A stretch of 41,935 nucleotides of DNA. It comes from Anaeromyces robustus. Lineage: Eukaryota > Neocallimastigomycota > Neocallimastigomycetes > Neocallimastigales > Neocallimastigaceae. A model generated the notes under the pieces. That model worked only from the letters and a program-made list of their open reading frames with translations, made no database searches and was not told where the DNA came from. A program made the translations under genes and the position numbers. Where the stretch lies: contig MCFG01000410.1 of NCBI GenBank assembly GCA_002104895.1, positions 17,501-59,435 of the forward strand. The letters are read 5' to 3'. Below, piece after piece: positions 1 to 25,123 of the stretch (position 1 is the first letter of the stretch; each line of letters opens with the position of its first letter).

Positions 1-500
1 TTTTTTTTTATTTACTTTTTATTTACTTTTTATTTACTTTTTATCTTATTTACTTTCTATTTTATTTTATTTTTTATTTTATTTACTTAATTATAAAAAA
101 AAAAAAAATATTATTAAAAGTGTTGATTCTATACAACTTGTACAACTTGTAAAAACTTGTAAAACTTGTACAACTTTTACAAATTTTTTTTTTTATATTT
201 TGATTTGTTTAAAATTAAAAAATTTTTTTTTTTTGTTTTTTGTTTTATTGTTGTAGTACAAAAAAAAATAAAAAAATTTTTTTATTTTTAATTTTTTTTT
301 TTTTTATTTCTGTTATTCTTTTATTCTATTATTTTTTTTTTTATTTTATTCAGCTGTACAAATAAAGTTTAAAAAAAAAAATTACAACACAACGCCTATT
401 TTTAATTTTTTTTTTCCTTACTTTTTTTAAACTTTATTGATTATTAATAACAATAGTTTAAAAAAAAATAAATAAATCAATAAATAAATAAATAAAAAAT
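1..500. other. AT-rich spacer with short tandem repeats
   Basis: No coding region is seen here. The start holds about four copies of an 11-base unit (tttatttactt-like, 1-55). At 128-180 there is a cluster of acaacttgt/aaaacttgt units repeated about five times in tandem. The rest is poly-A and poly-T tracts. No promoter or RNA gene could be supported. Confidence 0.7.
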
Positions 501-504
501 AAAA

Positions 505-900
505 AAGAAAAATTTATCTATTACATATTCTTTTTTTATATCTATATTATATACAAGCTTTATGTATTTATTATTAATTATATCAATACTATAGTCATTA
601 TTAGTTAAATATATTGCTTTATTAATATTACCCCTCATGGCACCTATCTATATGTAATAATATATTATTTTCATTATCTTTTATATAAACATAAATACCA
701 TATTTATTAACTAACCTATCTATTATATCATTACAATTATGGTAAGAAGAAGTAATAAATAAAAGATTAACTATTTTTCGAATTCTATATTTATCAGTAC
801 TTGTTTCATAATCGTCATAGCTATCAATTATATTAAAATTAATCACAGAATTACATTACATTTATCTTCTTTTTCTTTAATTAATAATAATTCAAATTCT
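505..900 (-). pseudogene. Frameshifted ankyrin-repeat gene fragment
   Basis: The minus strand carries a 72-codon open stretch (846 to 628) ending in an ankyrin-like turn and helix: YGIYVYIKDNENNILLHI followed by CHEG. This matches the usual pattern (…VNIKDNxGNTLLH.A…G). There is no ATG at its 5' end; the first codon is GTG. Upstream, in another frame, EFELLLIKEKEDKC (about 899-845) looks coding. Downstream, after a GGGG run at 631-634, the sequence continues sensibly in the +1 frame (GNINKAIYLTNNDYS…). Two frame breaks and the missing start argue for a decayed relative of the ankyrin family, which is represented intact at 36145-38532. Inference from hand translation; the repeat identity is moderately secure, the limits are not. 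Confidence 0.5.
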
Positions 901-1126
901 TTTTTTTTTTTTTTTTTTTTTTTTTGAAAAATATATTTTATTTTTATAATATAAAAGTAATTTTAAAATAAAGTTATTATTATACTTAAAAAAAAAATTA
1001 TCAAGTTCATAATCTTTATCATATCATATAATATATTAATTATATTAATAATTAATCATTAAAATAATAATAATTAATATAATAATACTTTATTAATAAT
1101 AATTTTTATAATATCATTTTATAAAA
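901..1126. other. Poly-T tract and AT spacer
   Basis: A poly-T run occupies about 901-925, followed by A/T-only sequence rich in taataatt motifs. No gene was found. Confidence 0.6.
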
Positions 1127-1170
1127 ATGAATATTAATAGTTTATATATTATTTTATTAATTAAGTATTA

Positions 1171-1374
1171 TTTCTAGGGTTAATTTTTCCTAATATTTTA
1201 AAATTATTAAAAAGAAATGTAGAAATTAATGAAGAAGCAATTAATAATAGTTTAAGTAAAAAATGTTTAAAAGAAGATCATAATTCTGAATATAAATGTT
1301 TGTATTTCATCAATAAACTTTTAAATAATTATATAAAAAAAGAATATCCAATTATTAATTATGAAAAATATTAA
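1171..1374 (+). pseudogene. Short coding relic, unrecognised
   Basis: An open frame without a start codon reads FLGLIFPNILKLLKRN…, then CLKEDHNSEYKCLYF…, and ends IINYEKY and TAA (1372-1374). Its amino-acid mix (Lys, Glu, Cys, Tyr, Asn) resembles real proteins of this window rather than translated microsatellite. An ATG at 1127 starts a hydrophobic run (MNINSLYIILLIKYYF) in a different frame that stops at 1175-1177. This may be the broken 5' end of the same relic. I do not recognise a family. Confidence 0.3.
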
Positions 1375-1589
1375 AAATATATTGATATCATTTACTTTTC
1401 ACTTATTTTATTTTAATAACAGTATCATCTAAATTATGATTATCCCTATTAATTTAAATCGTTTATTATTATTATTATTTTTTTTTTTAAATCTATCTGT
1501 TTTTAATTTGTTCTTGAGTTCCAAAATACTTTAAATTTTATTATTCTTTACATTAAATGAATCTATTTTTATTATTTTTTGTTATTTCA

Positions 1590-1840
1590 TTTATTCCATT
1601 GATTACCAATTTGGTCTTTATCATTTGATAATTCATTTAACATAAATTTATATCCTAATTTATTTATAAGGAATCTTTTCATTTCCAATAATAATGTTTT
1701 ATTACTCCATTATAATTATTAGCAGATAAAAATCAGTAAAGCTAATTGTAATTCTAATTTATTATATATACACTACCAATTTTAGTTTTAGTAATAAAAA
1801 GAAATAATAATAAAAATAAAATTTTTTTAATAATATCCAT
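1590..1840 (-). pseudogene. Decayed secreted-protein relic
   Basis: From ATG at 1840 the minus strand encodes a typical signal-peptide-like start (MDIIKKILFLLLFLFITKTK) and stops after 28 codons. Coding-like segments then follow in shifting frames: KLELQLALLIFIC, SANNYNGVIKHYYWK, and KRFLINKLGYKFMLNELSND ending QIGNQWNK and TGA. The order of segments on one strand, each in a different frame, suggests a former secreted protein broken by several small indels. The family is not recognised; a GNAT or LRR origin was considered without enough support. Confidence 0.35.
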
Positions 1841-2532
1841 TTTAAATGATATAAATATTTTCAAGAAACTTGAACTTTATGATTATTATATCTAAAATTC
1901 AATAATACTACTAAAGATTAATCTTTTTACAAAAAGAAATACTTTTTTTATTTATTTAAATAGTGTTTATTACTGAGTGAAACTTTATTATTAACTTCTA
2001 ACCAATACTTATTTAAATAATATTACTTGGAAAATATTTTATTTATTTTAAAGTTTTAAACATATTTAAATATAAAATATAAAATATAGAATAAAATAAT
2101 TAAATATTTCTTTAATAATAATTAAGTAATTTATTAATTTATTAATTTATTAATTTAATATAAATTTATATTAAATCAATACTAAAAATTTAAAATAAAA
2201 ATAATTTAAAATTTTTCCACTTTTGATAAATTTTATCTATCTAAAGTTTTTTATGTTTAGATAAAAAACTAAAAATATACAATAAAAAATTATTAAAACA
2301 TTTCTAAATAAAAAAAAATTTTTTTTTTATATATTATTTTATTTTGTTCTATATATTTATATATATATTTATATATATTTTTAATTATAATTATTTATAA
2401 ATATATTTAAAAAAATATAATATAATAAAAAATAATAATCGAAATTTAATTGTAATTTAGCTTATTTTAAGTTTTATTAATAATCATAATTATAATTATA
2501 TTATAATAATTAAAAGTTTCAATTAATAATAA

Positions 2533-2570
<38 letters not shown>
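1841..2570. other. AT-rich spacer upstream of GNAT gene
   Basis: Almost pure A/T with short repeats (ttaatttattaatttatt near 2127-2157, tatatttatatatat near 2347-2382) and an (ATA)n tract at 2535-2568 just before the GNAT start codon. No gene or recognisable promoter element was seen. Confidence 0.6.
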
Positions 2571-2571
<1 letters not shown>

Positions 2572-3068
2572 TGGAATTTAAAGAATTATTTATTAATGAG
2601 GAAGAAAAAATAAAAGAAATGTCAGCTATGGCTAGTAGTATTGTTAAAGAACATTTCGATCCCATTATAGGTTCAGCCCAAAATGATTATATGATAAAAA
2701 AATTTCAAACAGTAGAATCCATAAAAGATCAATTAGAACATGGTTATCGATATTTTTTTGTAAAAAAAAATTCTGAAAATATTGGTTTTTTAGCTTTTTA
2801 TCCAAAAAGTGAAGTTATGTATATGAGTAAATTTTATTTATATAAAGACCAACGTGGTAAAGGTTATTCTCATAAAATGTTAGATTTTATTATAGAAGAA
2901 ACTAAAAAATTAGGATTAAAATCTATTGAATTAAACGTAAATAGAAATAATAGTGCTTGTTTTGCCTATGAAAAATTAGGTTTTAAAGTTGCAAGAACTG
3001 AAAAGAATGATATTGGTAGTGGATTCTTTATGGATGATTATGTATATAAATATGATATTGAATATTAA
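2571..3068 (+). CDS. GNAT-family N-acetyltransferase, bacterial-like
   Basis: A 165-residue intronless protein. It has the GNAT fold signature: the acetyl-CoA pyrophosphate-binding loop QRGKGYS at residues 94-100, preceded by strand MYMSKFYL (83-90) and followed by helix HKMLDFIIEETKKLG. The strand and helix SIELNVNRNNSACFAYEKLGF (118-138) is the usual C-terminal GNAT half. The ending DIGSGFFMDDYVYKYDI resembles a tail often seen in GNATs of Firmicutes-type bacteria (from memory of the family). It would transfer acetyl from acetyl-CoA to an amine; the substrate cannot be told. Length is normal for a single-domain GNAT. The ATG follows an (ATA)n tract and is the first in frame. The lack of introns beside intron-dense neighbours, and the bacterial look, suggest horizontal transfer, a known theme in rumen fungi. 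Confidence 0.9.
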
Positions 3069-3272
3069 TAAAAAAAAATAATAATAATTGAATTGAAATG
3101 AAATAATAACAATAATATTATAATAATAACAACAACAATAGTAATAATAATAATATATAAAGGAAATAAAATTACTTTTGTATTCCCAGTCTATAATAAT
3201 TTAGAAATAAAACAATAAAAAAAACAAATTAAAAGTTCAATTCAATATAATACAATTCAATTCAATTCAATT

Positions 3273-3325
<53 letters not shown>

Positions 3326-4232
3326 AAAATTTAGAATAAATAGAAAAAACAATCATTTATTTAAATAATAAATTATAATTTAATAAACTTTTTAATTACT
3401 ATTTAAATAAAAATAAAGATAAATAAAAAAAAAGAATATTTTAAATAAATATAAATAAAAAAAATAAAAATTATTTTTTTTTTTTAATTTGGTATATGGG
3501 TTATGATATAATAATAATAATAATAGTAATAATAATAATAATTTGTTTTTTCTATATTATATTAATAAATGATACCTTATTATTATTATTATACCAATCG
3601 ATAAAATATAAAATATGAAATATAAAATATATTTTATATGTATCTTTTTTTTTTCTTTTTCTTTATTCCTACACTTTTAATAATAAGATTATAACTGTAA
3701 AATGTGTCTTTTATATATATATATGATACACAAAAAAAAATAAAAATAAAAAAAAAAATTGGAGAAAGACAAAAACAGAAAAAAAAAGTAAATTATATTT
3801 ATATATATATATTAAATTTTATTCAAATAAAAATATTTTATTTATAAATATAGAGAAAATAAGAGCAAAAAGCAAAGGAGAAAGAGAAAGAGAAAAGAGA
3901 AAGAAAAAAGTTTTTTTTTTTTTTTTTTTATATTAATTATAAAATTACAATATAATTTTTTTTTTTTTTTTTTTTAATTTTTTTGTTTTATTGTTTTAAT
4001 AGTTGAAATACTTTTAAACTGTTAAATTTTTTTTTTTTTTCTTTTTTATAAATAAATAAAAAATATTTGTACTAAAAAATTAAAAAAAAAAAAAAAAAAA
4101 AAGATTTTTTTTTCTCTCTTTTTCTTTCTTTTTTTTTTTGTATATTTAATGATTTAATGCCTAAATAAATAAATAATATATATAAAAATAATAAATTAAA
4201 AGAGTTAGTTGAATATTTTATTATTAAAAAAT

Positions 4233-4286
<54 letters not shown>

Positions 4287-4292
4287 ATATAT
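3069..4292. other. Convergent intergenic region, repeats only
   Basis: Lies between the 3' ends of the GNAT gene and DDB1. It contains (TTCAA)n at about 3252-3274 running directly into a 50-base poly-A (3274-3323), ATA microsatellite at 3510-3541, a purine-rich agagaaagagaaag stretch at 3852-3910, several poly-T runs (3910-4140), and (ATT)n followed by (TA)n at 4233-4283. No gene was seen. Confidence 0.65.
3274..3323 (+). repeat. Poly-A tract of 50 bases
   Basis: Uninterrupted A run following tandem ttcaa units. It might be a retroposed poly-A tail, but no target-site duplication or retrotransposon sequence is visible, so a simple homopolymer is more likely. Confidence 0.85.
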
Positions 4293-11018
<6,726 letters not shown>

Positions 11019-12725
11019 TTTATATATAAGATATTTAATATAGAGAGGTGTACTTAAATAAATAATATTATATTATATTATATTATATTATATTGTATAG
11101 TATTATATTATTTCAAATAAAAAAGAAAAAACTTTTTTTTTTTCTTTTTTTCTTTCTTTTTTCTTTTCCCTTATTTTTTTTTTTTTTTTTTTTCAATAAT
11201 TTAATTTTAAAATTTTAAAATTTTAAAATATTTGAATTAAAATTTTGATTTAATATTTCAATAAGAATATTAAACAATTAATTAATAGAGAAATACGTAA
11301 TATAAACTGTTATTTTTTTTTTTCCTTTACTTATATGATATTAAAAAACTATAAATGAATATATAATAATAAAAAAAAAGACTTTATATTAATTTTTTAT
11401 TTTTATAATAATAATATATCTTTATTATATCTGTAAAAAAAAAAAAAAAAAGACTTATTTTTTTTTTAAAAATTTTTTTTTTTTTAATTTTTTTATTTTA
11501 TAGTTTTTTTTTTTTTTTTTTTTTTTTTTTATTTTTAATATATTAATTATTATTTTGATAATTGATTTTTTTAAGAAATGAAATTGTAATAAAATGGAAA
11601 AAAAATAAAAAAAAGTTTTATGGTAGGTTGATTACTTTTAATTTAATTTTTTATATAATAAAAAAATAAAAAAAAAAAATAAAAAAAATTTTTTTTTTAA
11701 TTATTAATTTTTAATATTATTATTTAATTTATAAAATAAAAAATTTATCATACACCAAACGCAAACTCAACCACTAAAAATTAAATAATTAATTCTAAAC
11801 AAATTAATTATTTATTAATATGATTATAATTAAGATATATATAATTTCTTTTTTACTGTAACAGATAACAATTAACTTATAATTATTTTATTTTATTTTA
11901 TTTTATTTAACATTACTTATATATATATTCTAAAAAAAAAAAAAGAAAGAATTTTAAATATATAATAATATATATATATAAAATATAAAATAATAATGTT
12001 AATAATAAATAATTATAATAAAATAGTAAAAAAAAAAAAAAAGTTGTACAACTTAATTAATGGATATACATTTATAAAAAATATATTATTAATTAAAATT
12101 ATTATTATGATTATGATTATTATCTTTAAATAAATTCATATTTAAAGTTTTTTTTTATTTATCTTTCAAATTTATTGCTCATTTAAAAAAATAATAATAA
12201 TAATAAAAAAGATTAAATTTATTGAAATTATTTTATAATTTTATTATTAATTATAATAAATAATTTAAAAATTAAATATTATATTTGTATGGATTACATA
12301 TAATATAATAATAATTATTACAATTCTTTTTATAATGATACTAATATTGATATTGGTATATTGAAAATAAATTATAACATATGTATGATAATAAAATAGA
12401 ATATATCAATATTATTAATAATTGTTAATAATAATAATAATATATATATATATTTTCATTATATATAAAATATAATGATAATAATTATTTATTGAATCTT
12501 TATTTTCTTTGAATAAAATATGTATATATTATATTATATTATATCATTACAGTAAAATATTAATTTTTATAAATAAAACTTGAAATAACAACTTTGTTCA
12601 TAACCAAAAACTGTACTATTAACAAATATATAATCTAATTTATTCTAACAAAATCTCTTTTTTGCTGTTATTCTTATTCTTATTCTTATTCTTATTTTTT
12701 ATTTTTTTCTTTTTAAATAATTTTA
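11019..12725. other. Spacer between DDB1 start and the 182-aa gene end
   Basis: Contains the DDB1 upstream region (tandem tatta units 11068-11110, several poly-T tracts including about 33 T at 11498-11530) and the likely 3' UTR of the next gene (about 12590-12725, slightly richer in C and with tattctta repeats at 12668-12696). Short open stretches between are not convincing. No promoter element was identified. Confidence 0.6.
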
Positions 12726-13099
12726 TTATTTTTCTTGTTTTAATTGATTTATTGCTTTTTCAAGATTTTTAAATTTTGTAGAAAAGTTTTCATTTTCTTT
12801 TAATAAACTATCATATTCTATTTCATTAGTAATAATATATATATAATTAATATAATAATCATATAAAATAAAATAAAACAAAATAAAAATAAAATATAAA
12901 TAAAATAAAAATAAAATATTTAGTTTAAGATTATTCATATATTATTATTATTATTATTACTTTTTTTTTTTAATATTCTAATATATAATAATACTTACTT
13001 ATATTTGATTTTAAATGTGAAAGTAATGAAAATAGTTCAAATGAAGCCATACGAAATATACTATAACCTATAATTATATAATTCATGTAGAAAAACAAA

Positions 13100-13130
<31 letters not shown>

Positions 13131-14032
13131 TCATTTTTAATATATTAATATATTTTATATTAATTATAAATAAATACTATTTATTCTTATAAATTCTTAT
13201 AAATTAAATGCATAAAATAAAATATAGAAATTTAATTATATAAATTTTATTAGAAATAAAAAAAGTATACATATATATATAAATTAGTTTCAAACCTTCA
13301 AAAAAATGATGGTTACATTCTGGATTTCCGTTAAATGACATTGCTGATTTTGATGACAATATTTGGTTAGAATTAATCCAAGAATTTTGACAATCATTAT
13401 CAATAGTATTTCCTTCAGCTAAACAATAGTAAGCACCACTTATAGCACTCCAACAAGCTACTAAAAGAGAAGAAGGAATATTTTCAATACCACCAGGAAT
13501 ATTTGGATTTGATAAATAAGTAATCACATTATATAGTGTCATTAAAATATTATTACTTATTGAAATTATATGAGTTGTTTCATGAGTTTGTTCTAATTTC
13601 TTTTTTTTTTTTTTTGTTATTTGTATAAGTGAAATTAATTATGGATATTATATTTATAATGAAAAAAAAAATAAATAAAAATAAAAATAAAAATAAAAAT
13701 AAAAATTTTAATATTAATATTCATTATATTTTTTATAACATAAAATTCTTATAACTATAACTGTAATTATAGATAAACATATAAATATAAATATAAATAT
13801 AAATATAAACTTACTGAAGTTTTTTCTTTATATGAAAATACTATTATTAATAAAATGATAGGTAATATTTAATATATATTTATATATAATATTAATTTTT
13901 AATATTATTATTTTTTTTCCATTTTTCTGTTAAAAAAATAAATAAATAAAACAAAATTTATAATAAATATATACTTCTATTTTGATGTTTTTTTGCAATG
14001 GATATAATTTTTAAATTTTCGGAATTACTCAT
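12726..14032 (-). CDS. Unrecognised conserved-looking 182-aa protein, 5 exons
   Basis: Exons 14032-13975, 13840-13815, 13599-13296, 13067-12999 and 12817-12726 sum to 549 nt, exactly 183 codons with one stop. All introns are GT-AG. The protein starts MSNSENLKIISIAKKHQNRI and has a helical N-terminal half (HETTHIISISNNILMTLYNV). A Cys/Trp/Tyr-containing core follows (SLLVACWSAISGAYYCLAEG). After it come a hydrophilic middle with DNDCQNSWINSNQILSSKSA, then MASFELFSLLSHLKSN, and a short C-terminal coiled coil (KENENFSTKFKNLEKAINQL). No signal peptide or clear membrane helix. Four introns, one exon of only 26 nt, and non-repetitive codon content indicate a real gene. I do not recognise the family; a profile search would be needed. 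It is transcribed divergently from MCM6. Confidence 0.75.
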
Positions 14033-14660
14033 TGTTTATATAAATAGTTTTTAATTATTCAATTTTTGATGGTTATAAAAAGAAAAATTATTTTTAATGA
14101 TTTTTATTATTTAAATATTTATAAACTGTTTTATTAATTATTGATTTAATTATTTTAGTTGTTATAATTTTAACTTCTTTTTTTTTTATTTTTCAAGAAA
14201 AAAAAAATGAATTCGTGATTTTGAAATTTCTTTTTAAAATTTCAATTTATTTAAATTATTATTTTTTTTTTTCTAATATGAAAAAGGGTATATAAATATA
14301 AATATATTTTGATTATATTATTTTATATTTAAAATTCATTAAATATATAAAATATTATATAATAAAAAACTTTATTTTATATAAAAATTATAATAAATTA
14401 TAATAATAATAATCATTATAATTTATTATAATTTTTATGAAATTGAAAAAATTGAAATGAAATTTTTAATATATCTTTTTTTATATAAATATAAAAATAA
14501 ATTTTTATTATTTTTATTTTTTACTATAATAATAATTATAAAATAGAAATTGTAATAGAAATAGAAATGGAATAATTAATAATTAATAAAATATTTAAAA
14601 TATTTAAAATAATAAAATATCTATAATATTTAGAATATTAACAATATTTATAATACTTAA

Positions 14661-14728
<68 letters not shown>

Positions 14729-14756
14729 TTATTATTATATATTTATTATTGTAACT

Positions 14757-14791
<35 letters not shown>

Positions 14792-15431
14792 TTTTTGATT
14801 CATTCATTTATTTATTTATTAATTTATTTATTAATTTATTTATTGATTTATTCATTTATTTATTTTGATGTTATACAATAAAAGATTTAAATAAATTATT
14901 TTTTTTTTTAATTTTTACACTACATAAAATATCTAATTCTAATAATTATAAATTAATAAATCATTATTATAATATCTAATTATTATTATTATTATATTTA
15001 AAATAATATTAAAATATAATAATACATCTTTTTTCCTTTTTTTTTTTTTTTAATTTTAATTTTAATTTTAAAATATATTCATACTTATTTAATATCTATT
15101 ATTATAATATATATCTTTATTATTATAATAATATTAATATTAGTTTTATATATTCATATATAAAAGGAATTTTGGGTCTAATTAAATTTCAATAATTTAA
15201 TTTAATAATTTATTTTAATTTTTCAATTTTTTTTTTTCATAATTATTAATATCCATTTTTAAATTAATTTATTATACCTTTTTTTTTTACTTAAATTTTT
15301 TTTTACTTTTTAAAAAAAATAAGAATTAAATTAAAAAAGGATATTGTATAACATCATAAGTTTATAACATTTTAATATATTTAATAAAAAAAAAAAAAAA
15401 GACAGTAAAAAAACATATATACATATAAAAA
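14033..15431. promoter_or_regulatory. Divergent intergenic region (182-aa gene / MCM6)
   Basis: About 1.4 kb between two divergently oriented start codons, so it should hold both promoters. No known motif could be identified. The centre is (AAAT)n(AAT)n at 14657-14729 followed by ATT and then (TTTA)n at 14755-14870, an inverted arrangement of complementary microsatellites that could fold back on itself. The last 120 bases before the MCM6 ATG contain poly-A and the only slightly mixed sequence (aaggatattgtataacatcataag). Confidence 0.4.
14657..14870. repeat. Complementary microsatellite arrays
   Basis: About four AAAT units and over 20 AAT units, then a turn at ttattattatatatttattattgtaac, then about 12 ATTT units and degenerate TTTA units with ttgattcattc interruptions. 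The two halves are largely reverse-complementary. Confidence 0.85.
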
Positions 15432-21436
<6,005 letters not shown>

Positions 21437-22249
21437 ATTTATAGATAAAGATATATATTTTTAATAATAAATTTAATAATAAATAAATAATATAACAGTA
21501 ATAAAAGAAAAATAATAAAATAATAATAATAGATATTATATATATATTATATATTTATATATATGTTATAATAATTAAATTATTATATCATTAAAATAAA
21601 TATAAAATATTAATTATTAATAATTATTAATAATAATTATATAATATATTTTTTTTAATATTTTGAATAATATTACAAAGTATATATATATATATAAATA
21701 TATATATCTATTATTATTATTATTATTTTATTTTTATATATTCTTTTAACTTTTTTTCATTCCTTTATAATATTATATATTTTCATATATTCTTCATATT
21801 ATATTTTTTTTATATATATTTTATTCTATTCTCTACAATTAATGTCTATTAAATCTAATTTTTTATTTTTTTCTATTGGTTTTCTATTATTATTTTTCTT
21901 TTTTTACCTTTCTTAAATACTTTATATATATATATATTAGTTTTTTTTTTTTTTTTTTAATTTTATTCTAATGATTTATAATATTAAGATCTATTAAACA
22001 ATTTTTACTTTTTTTCTTTTTTTTTAATAAATTTGTAAATTATAATTTATATAAGTAATTATTATTAATATTAATATTATAAAAAAAAATAAAAAAAAAA
22101 TCAATCAATAAATAAAATTGCATATAATATTTAATAAAAAAAATTTTTTTTTAGAACGTTGATTTTAATTTTGCTTTTTTTTTTTTTTCTAAATATTTTT
22201 ATTTTTATTTTATTTCATTTTTATATATAAATATATATAAATATATCAT

Positions 22250-22291
<42 letters not shown>

Positions 22292-23250
22292 TAATAATAA
22301 TAATTAATAATTAATAATAAAGTAAAAAAAAAAAATAAATTAATTAATTAAAAGATAAATAGAATAGTGTATTAAAAAGTATAATAATAATATGTAAAGT
22401 AATAATAAAATGTAATTATATAATAAATATTATATTATTAATATTATATAAATAAATAGCATTATAATAATAAGTAATAAGTAATAATAATAATAATTAT
22501 TATAATAGATTTTATTCCTATTAATCATGCTTAATAATTATTAAAATAAATGATTATTATTATTATTATTACTTATTACTTCTTATAATTAATCTTCTAT
22601 AGTTTATTATAGTATTAGTGTTAGTATTAATATTAGTATTATTGTAAAATATTATATATACGTATTATTCTAATACAAAATATATATATATATATAATAT
22701 ATATATTTTAAATATACTATATATTATTATTATACTCTACATATTATACAATGATTATTAATAAAACTATAAATAAAAAATAATAAAAGAGAAAAAAAAA
22801 ATTAAAAATGTTATAAAATAATAATAATAATCATAATTAAAAGATTAAAAAAAAAGATTAGTTAAATTATTTTATTATTAATTATTAGAAATGTTTACAA
22901 TTAAATTATTATGTTTTTAATTTATTTCGTTATATATATATACGTTAATATATATATATTAATATTTTTTTTTTTTTTTTTTTTTTTGAATTTTTTTGAA
23001 TTTTTTATTTGAATAATATTCGTTTCGTTTTTTTTTTTTTTTTTCTTTTTTTTTCTTCACTTTATAATGTGAAAAAAAAAAAAAAAAAAAAAAAAAGTAA
23101 TAATAATATTTAGTTATTATTACTATTAATTTGTATTTAGTATTATTATTAGTAGCATTAGTATTAATATTAATATTATCTTTTTTTTTTTTTTTTTTTT
23201 TTTTTAATAATATTACTTTGATTTTTATTATTATTATGACTAATTATTAT

Positions 23251-23287
<37 letters not shown>

Positions 23288-23581
23288 ATTTTTTTTTTCA
23301 CGTTTATTTGTTGGTTTGTTTCGTTTTATGTTTTATATATATATATATATTATTTTTTATTTCGTTTATATATAAATATATATTAGTATATATATATATA
23401 TATTTATTCATGTATTTTTAGCAATTTCAATTATTATTAATGATTATTATTAATTATTAATTTTTTTTTTTTTAATTAGTTATAAAAAATATATATATAT
23501 TATATATAATATATTATTATTATTTATTAAACTTAATATTAATTATTAATTATTAATTATTAATTTTTTTTTTTTTTTTTT
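21437..23581. other. Convergent intergenic region, 2.1 kb
   Basis: Between the 3' ends of MCM6 and the DHHC gene. Holds poly-A of about 34 (22256-22289), poly-A (23074-23096), several poly-T runs (22967-22987, 23180-23205, 23252-23281) and TA repeats. An inverted repeat of microsatellite character lies at 22472-22497/22556-22581. The open stretch at 23131-23421 is translated poly-T and TA sequence (Phe/Ile/Tyr) and is not a gene. Confidence 0.65.
22472..22581. repeat. 26-bp inverted repeat
   Basis: The arm at 22472-22497 (aagtaataagtaataataat…) is the exact reverse complement of 22556-22581, separated by 58 bases. The aagtaataagt part makes the match more than a simple AAT/ATT coincidence. 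Confidence 0.8.
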
Positions 23582-24933
23582 TTAATCATCAATATTTAAT
23601 TTATAATTATTATTATTGGAAGATGAACTTGGTTCTTGATAAAATGGATTTACAGTAGGTGAATTAGTTTCATCTGGATTAGTAGTATTAAGAGGTACTG
23701 ATATTTTTTGTCTCATAGCAAATCTTGATGGTGGTACAGGTCTAAATAATACAAGAAGTATATTTTTAAAAGCATTACCTGATGAGAAATAACTTCTAGT
23801 TGTATTTGGAATATAAATTTCTTTTATATTTTCATGAGTTGTAATATTTTTACATATAAGATAAGTATGATATACAAATAAAAATCCTACAAAACATAAT
23901 GATAAGGTAACAAATGCTATTAATATAAATGGTACAGGACATTGTGTCATACAAGTTAAAAAACCATCAATATCATAATTTAATTTCTTTTCCCTAAATT
24001 TATTACCAATAAATATAGATGATATAATAAATATGGCTAAACATAAAAATGTAGCACTACTAATAAATGCATAGAAATAACGATAATTTCTTTTTCCTAT
24101 ACAATTTGCTGTCCATGGACAATGATGATCACAATTTTCTACACAGTTATCACAATAACTACAATGAAATGATCTTGGTGGTCTATAAATTTTACAGGTA
24201 CTACAAAATTTTTGACTAACAATTCTACCATTAACAATTATATTTCTCATAGGTGGTATATATGTTTTGGTAGGTGCTATAAATGGATAGGTTGAAGATA
24301 GATTATTTTGATTTTGATTATGATTTTGATTTAAATGAGTTGTTGATGAATAGGGACTTTGATCATTATTATATCTTTTATTTGATGAATTATCATAAGA
24401 ACTTTCAGGTAATTCAATAGAATCCTCGCTATTATTATTATTATTAAAATGAATTTCAGTTGGTAATAATTCTAAATTTCTTGGTAAAATCTTTATATAT
24501 AGGATATATGATGATATATATTTTAATATTTATTCATTAAATAAAGCATATATATAATATATATATATATAATAAATATAACAATAAAAAAAAAAATATT
24601 TAAATAGTTAATTTTATATATATTTAATAGAAAAAAAATAATAAATAATAAATAATAAATAATAATATTCTTTAAATGATAATTACCCCTGGATCTGTCC
24701 AACTTGTTTTTAACAATGAAGCTGTACAAAAGACTGTACCATATGCAAATAAATATGTGTAAATAATATTAAATTCCGGTAAACTATTCATATAATATAT
24801 ATAATATAATATATAATGTATATTATATAAAAAAAAATATAAAAATATTTAATATTAATATTTATTTTTATAATTATAATTGTAATAATTGTAATAATTG
24901 TAATAGTAAACAATAATAATAAATCATAAATGA

Positions 24934-24964
<31 letters not shown>

Positions 24965-25087
24965 ATATTTTTATTATTTATCATTATTTATTATTTATGA
25001 TTTATTATTTATTATTTATGATTTATTATTTATTATTTATTATTTATTATTTATTATTTATGATTTATTATTTATTATTTATTATTT

Positions 25088-25123
<36 letters not shown>

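Noticed and set aside
23131-23421. Plus-strand 96-codon hydrophobic open frame
   Set aside because: Composed of poly-T and TA repeats; no complexity or start context, between convergent genes.
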